DNA of 64,000 nt from Brevundimonas sp. A19_0 (lineage in GTDB: Bacteria > Pseudomonadota > Alphaproteobacteria > Caulobacterales > Caulobacteraceae): assembly GCF_017744255.1 (NCBI RefSeq), contig NZ_JAGHQP010000002.1:124001-188000 (forward strand). The letters are read 5' to 3'. Made by a program: the position numbers and the translations under genes. Each line of letters begins with the position of its first letter. Positions within the stretch are counted from its first letter, which is position 1. Under the pieces are notes generated by a model. It ran no database searches. It was given only the letters and a program-made list of their open reading frames with translations, and was not told where the DNA came from. Positions 62,524-64,000 of this stretch are shown piece after piece.

Positions 62524-63625
62524 CCAGCCTGTCCGCGACGATCTCGCCCAGCGCCAGCGAACTGGTCAGGCCCGGGCTTTCGATGCCGAACAGGGCGATC
62601 AGGCCTTCGAGGCCGTGGACTTCGGCGCCGTGGATCTGGAAGTCGGGCTGGTCCTCGCCCGGGCCGTGCAGCTTCGGCCGGATGCCGGCATAGTCCGGGA
62701 CCAGACGTTCGGCATCCACATCCGGCCAGAAGCGACGGATATAATGGGCAAAGGTGTCGCGCTTGGCGGGATCGACCGAATAGTCCTCAGTCTCGACGAA
62801 GGCGAGGTCCGGCCCGAACACCCCCTGCCCGCCCAGATCCTTGCGATAGTGGGTTCCCAACGCGCCCTTGATCGGCGGCGGATAAATCAAACGGTTGAAC
62901 GGGGCCGGTCCGGTCAGGCGGAAGTAGATGCCCTTGCCATAGTGGCCCTCGGGAATCCGGTCGGCAGGGTAGCCTTCGATAGCCGCAGCAACCGACTGGG
63001 CCGACAGGCCGGGCGCGGTGACCAGCTGGCGGGTCGTGACGGTCATGGCCCCCTCTCCGCCGACCCGAATCGAAAAGCCGCCGTCCGCAAGCGGCTCGGC
63101 GCCCTCGAACGGGGCTGAAATGACGACCGCACCCGCGGCCGCAGTGATCTCACCCTCCAGGGCCGACATATAGCCGTGGCTGTCGAACACGCCGCTCTCC
63201 GGCGACAAAATGGCAGCGTGGGCGTTGAGCGCGGGCTCGAGCGCCCGGGCCTGATCGCCGGTCAGATGCTCCAGGCCCTCGACGCCGTTGATGGTGGCCT
63301 GTTCGAAGATCGCCTCGATGCGCGGGACCTCGGCCGCCTCGGTCGCCACGACCAGCTTGCCGCACTTCCAGTAGTCGACCTTGTGGCTGTCGAGGAAGGC
63401 GTACAGGCGCCGCCGTCCCTCGACGCAGGCCTGCGCCTTCAGCGAACCGGTCGGATAGTAGAGCCCGCCGTGGATGACCTCGCTGTTCCGCGAGGACACG
63501 CCCTGACCGATGTGGTCTTGCTTCTCAAGAACCAGCACCGTCCGGCCCCGCTGGCTCAGCGCGTAGCCGCAGGCCAGGCCGACCGCGCCTGCTCCCACGA
63601 CCACAGCGTCAAAGTCGAATGTCAT
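62516..63625 (-). CDS. FAD-dependent oxidoreductase (L-2-hydroxyglutarate oxidase-like)
   Basis: A 369-residue DAO-family flavoenzyme. N-terminal dinucleotide fold VVVGAGAVGLACGYALSQRG, then QGVSSRNSEVIHGGLYYPTGSLKAQ, the pattern of L-2-hydroxyglutarate dehydrogenase/oxidase relatives. The C-terminal GIRPKLHGPGEDQPDF and FGIESPGLTSSLALGEIVAD complete the FAD site. Likely oxidises a 2-hydroxyacid, probably L-2-hydroxyglutarate. It overlaps the START-like gene upstream by 4 nt. Confidence 0.9.
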   Translation of the reverse strand: MTFDFDAVVVGAGAVGLACGYALSQRGRTVLVLEKQDHIGQGVSSRNSEVIHGGLYYPTGSLKAQACVEGRRRLYAFLDSHKVDYWKCGKLVVATEAAEVPRIEAIFEQATINGVEGLEHLTGDQARALEPALNAHAAILSPESGVFDSHGYMSALEGEITAAAGAVVISAPFEGAEPLADGGFSIRVGGEGAMTVTTRQLVTAPGLSAQSVAAAIEGYPADRIPEGHYGKGIYFRLTGPAPFNRLIYPPPIKGALGTHYRKDLGGQGVFGPDLAFVETEDYSVDPAKRDTFAHYIRRFWPDVDAERLVPDYAGIRPKLHGPGEDQPDFQIHGAEVHGLEGLIALFGIESPGLTSSLALGEIVADRLDD

Positions 63626-64000
63626 GGCTGGCCGTAGCGGCGCGCGGCCTCGGCCTCGAACTTGCGGATCAGGCTGTCGACAGCGCGGTCGAAATTGGCC
63701 CGGAGCATGGCGTCGAGGATGGGCGAGCGAAAGGCGAAGTCGATCATGAACTCCAGCCGGGTGCCGTCCGGATGGGGAAAGAAGGCCCAGCGATTCTTCA
63801 GGTGCTTGAAAGGCCCGCGGATCAGGCCGACCTCGACCTTGGGCGCATTGCGGTCATGCCTAACCCAGGTGGAGAACCGCTCTTTCAGGAAGGCAAAGCC
63901 GACGCCCGCCTCGGCATCCAGCAGACTGACGCCCTCGGCCTCCTCCCGCTCGTTCCAGACCCGCATGGACGTCACCCAGGGCACGAAGTCCGGATAGGCG
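63622..64000 (-). CDS. Coq10/START-like ubiquinone-binding protein (partial)
   Basis: A START/polyketide-cyclase-like protein of the Coq10/RatA family whose N-terminus lies beyond the right edge. The visible ~126 residues begin AYPDFVPWVTSMRVWNEREE, the family strand-helix, and contain HLKNRWAFFPHPDGTRLEFMIDFAFRSPILDAML, the Coq10 signature. Coq10 proteins bind ubiquinone and support respiration. Overlaps the FAD oxidoreductase start by 4 nt (ATGA). The GTG at 63984 is an internal Val, not a start. Confidence 0.85.
   Translation of the reverse strand, partial: AYPDFVPWVTSMRVWNEREEAEGVSLLDAEAGVGFAFLKERFSTWVRHDRNAPKVEVGLIRGPFKHLKNRWAFFPHPDGTRLEFMIDFAFRSPILDAMLRANFDRAVDSLIRKFEAEAARRYGQP

Overview
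The window looks like a chromosomal segment of a high-GC alphaproteobacterium of the Caulobacteraceae, most likely Brevundimonas-like. This is inferred from gene content, not from a database search. Supporting signs are GatCAB amidotransferase genes, a PDH operon whose E1-beta carries a lipoyl domain, a holdfast-type polysaccharide locus (hfsD, hfsA, hfsB, flippase, HfsE-like enzyme), a CtrA-like TTAACCAT site, and strongly GC-biased codon use.

Layout. 1-9645: pyrimidine genes (a catalytically dead-looking dihydroorotase homologue coupled to pyrB), ruvX, gatC-gatA and gatB, two neighbouring secreted RcnB-like proteins with long Arg/Asp repeats, a glutathione transferase and a Sel1-like protein. 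9642-17632: a holdfast/exopolysaccharide locus with an export lipoprotein, a Wzz-type chain-length protein, a tyrosine-kinase-like ATPase with a degenerate P-loop, two family 2 glycosyltransferases, a Wzx flippase and an initiating phosphoglycosyltransferase.

17726-24805: a tRNA-Ser(GCU) gene with a ~7 kb genomic island inserted at its 3' end. A 21-bp copy of the tRNA 3' end marks the far boundary. The island has visibly lower GC. It carries a tyrosine integrase, an XRE repressor, a small membrane protein, a serine resolvase and one large cargo gene: a 1066-residue fusion of a calcineurin-like metallophosphoesterase to a NACHT-type STAND NTPase, a probable anti-phage protein.

24856-36667: an apparent eleven-gene operon directly after the island boundary, which I consider the most novel part of the window. 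It contains an HprK-like kinase, a PqqD-like recognition protein, a 48-residue precursor peptide, an asparagine-synthetase-like cyclase, an ABC exporter, a nucleotidyltransferase, a lasso-type B2 leader protease, a cytochrome P450, an MBOAT acyltransferase, an SGNH partner and a radical SAM protein. A cobalamin-type radical SAM gene converges on its end. The machinery is that of lasso peptides, but the precursor has no acidic residue where a lasso ring needs one, so the product may be a different, heavily tailored and perhaps O-acylated peptide.

38377-49972: housekeeping and accessory genes: cold-shock protein, OmpW-like porin, DEDD exonuclease, lipocalin, SDR, aldehyde dehydrogenase, homocysteine methyltransferase-like protein divergent from a TetR regulator, tRNA-Ser(UGA), RlpA, a tmk-holB-tatD-MBL operon and a flavoprotein. 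50077-64000: an LVIVD-repeat/DUF305 pair, the pyruvate dehydrogenase operon with two small uncharacterised genes spliced in by ATGA/GTGA overlaps, ftsB, eno, a lipoprotein, rpmF, a tandem GNAT, an FAD oxidoreductase and a START-like protein cut by the right edge.
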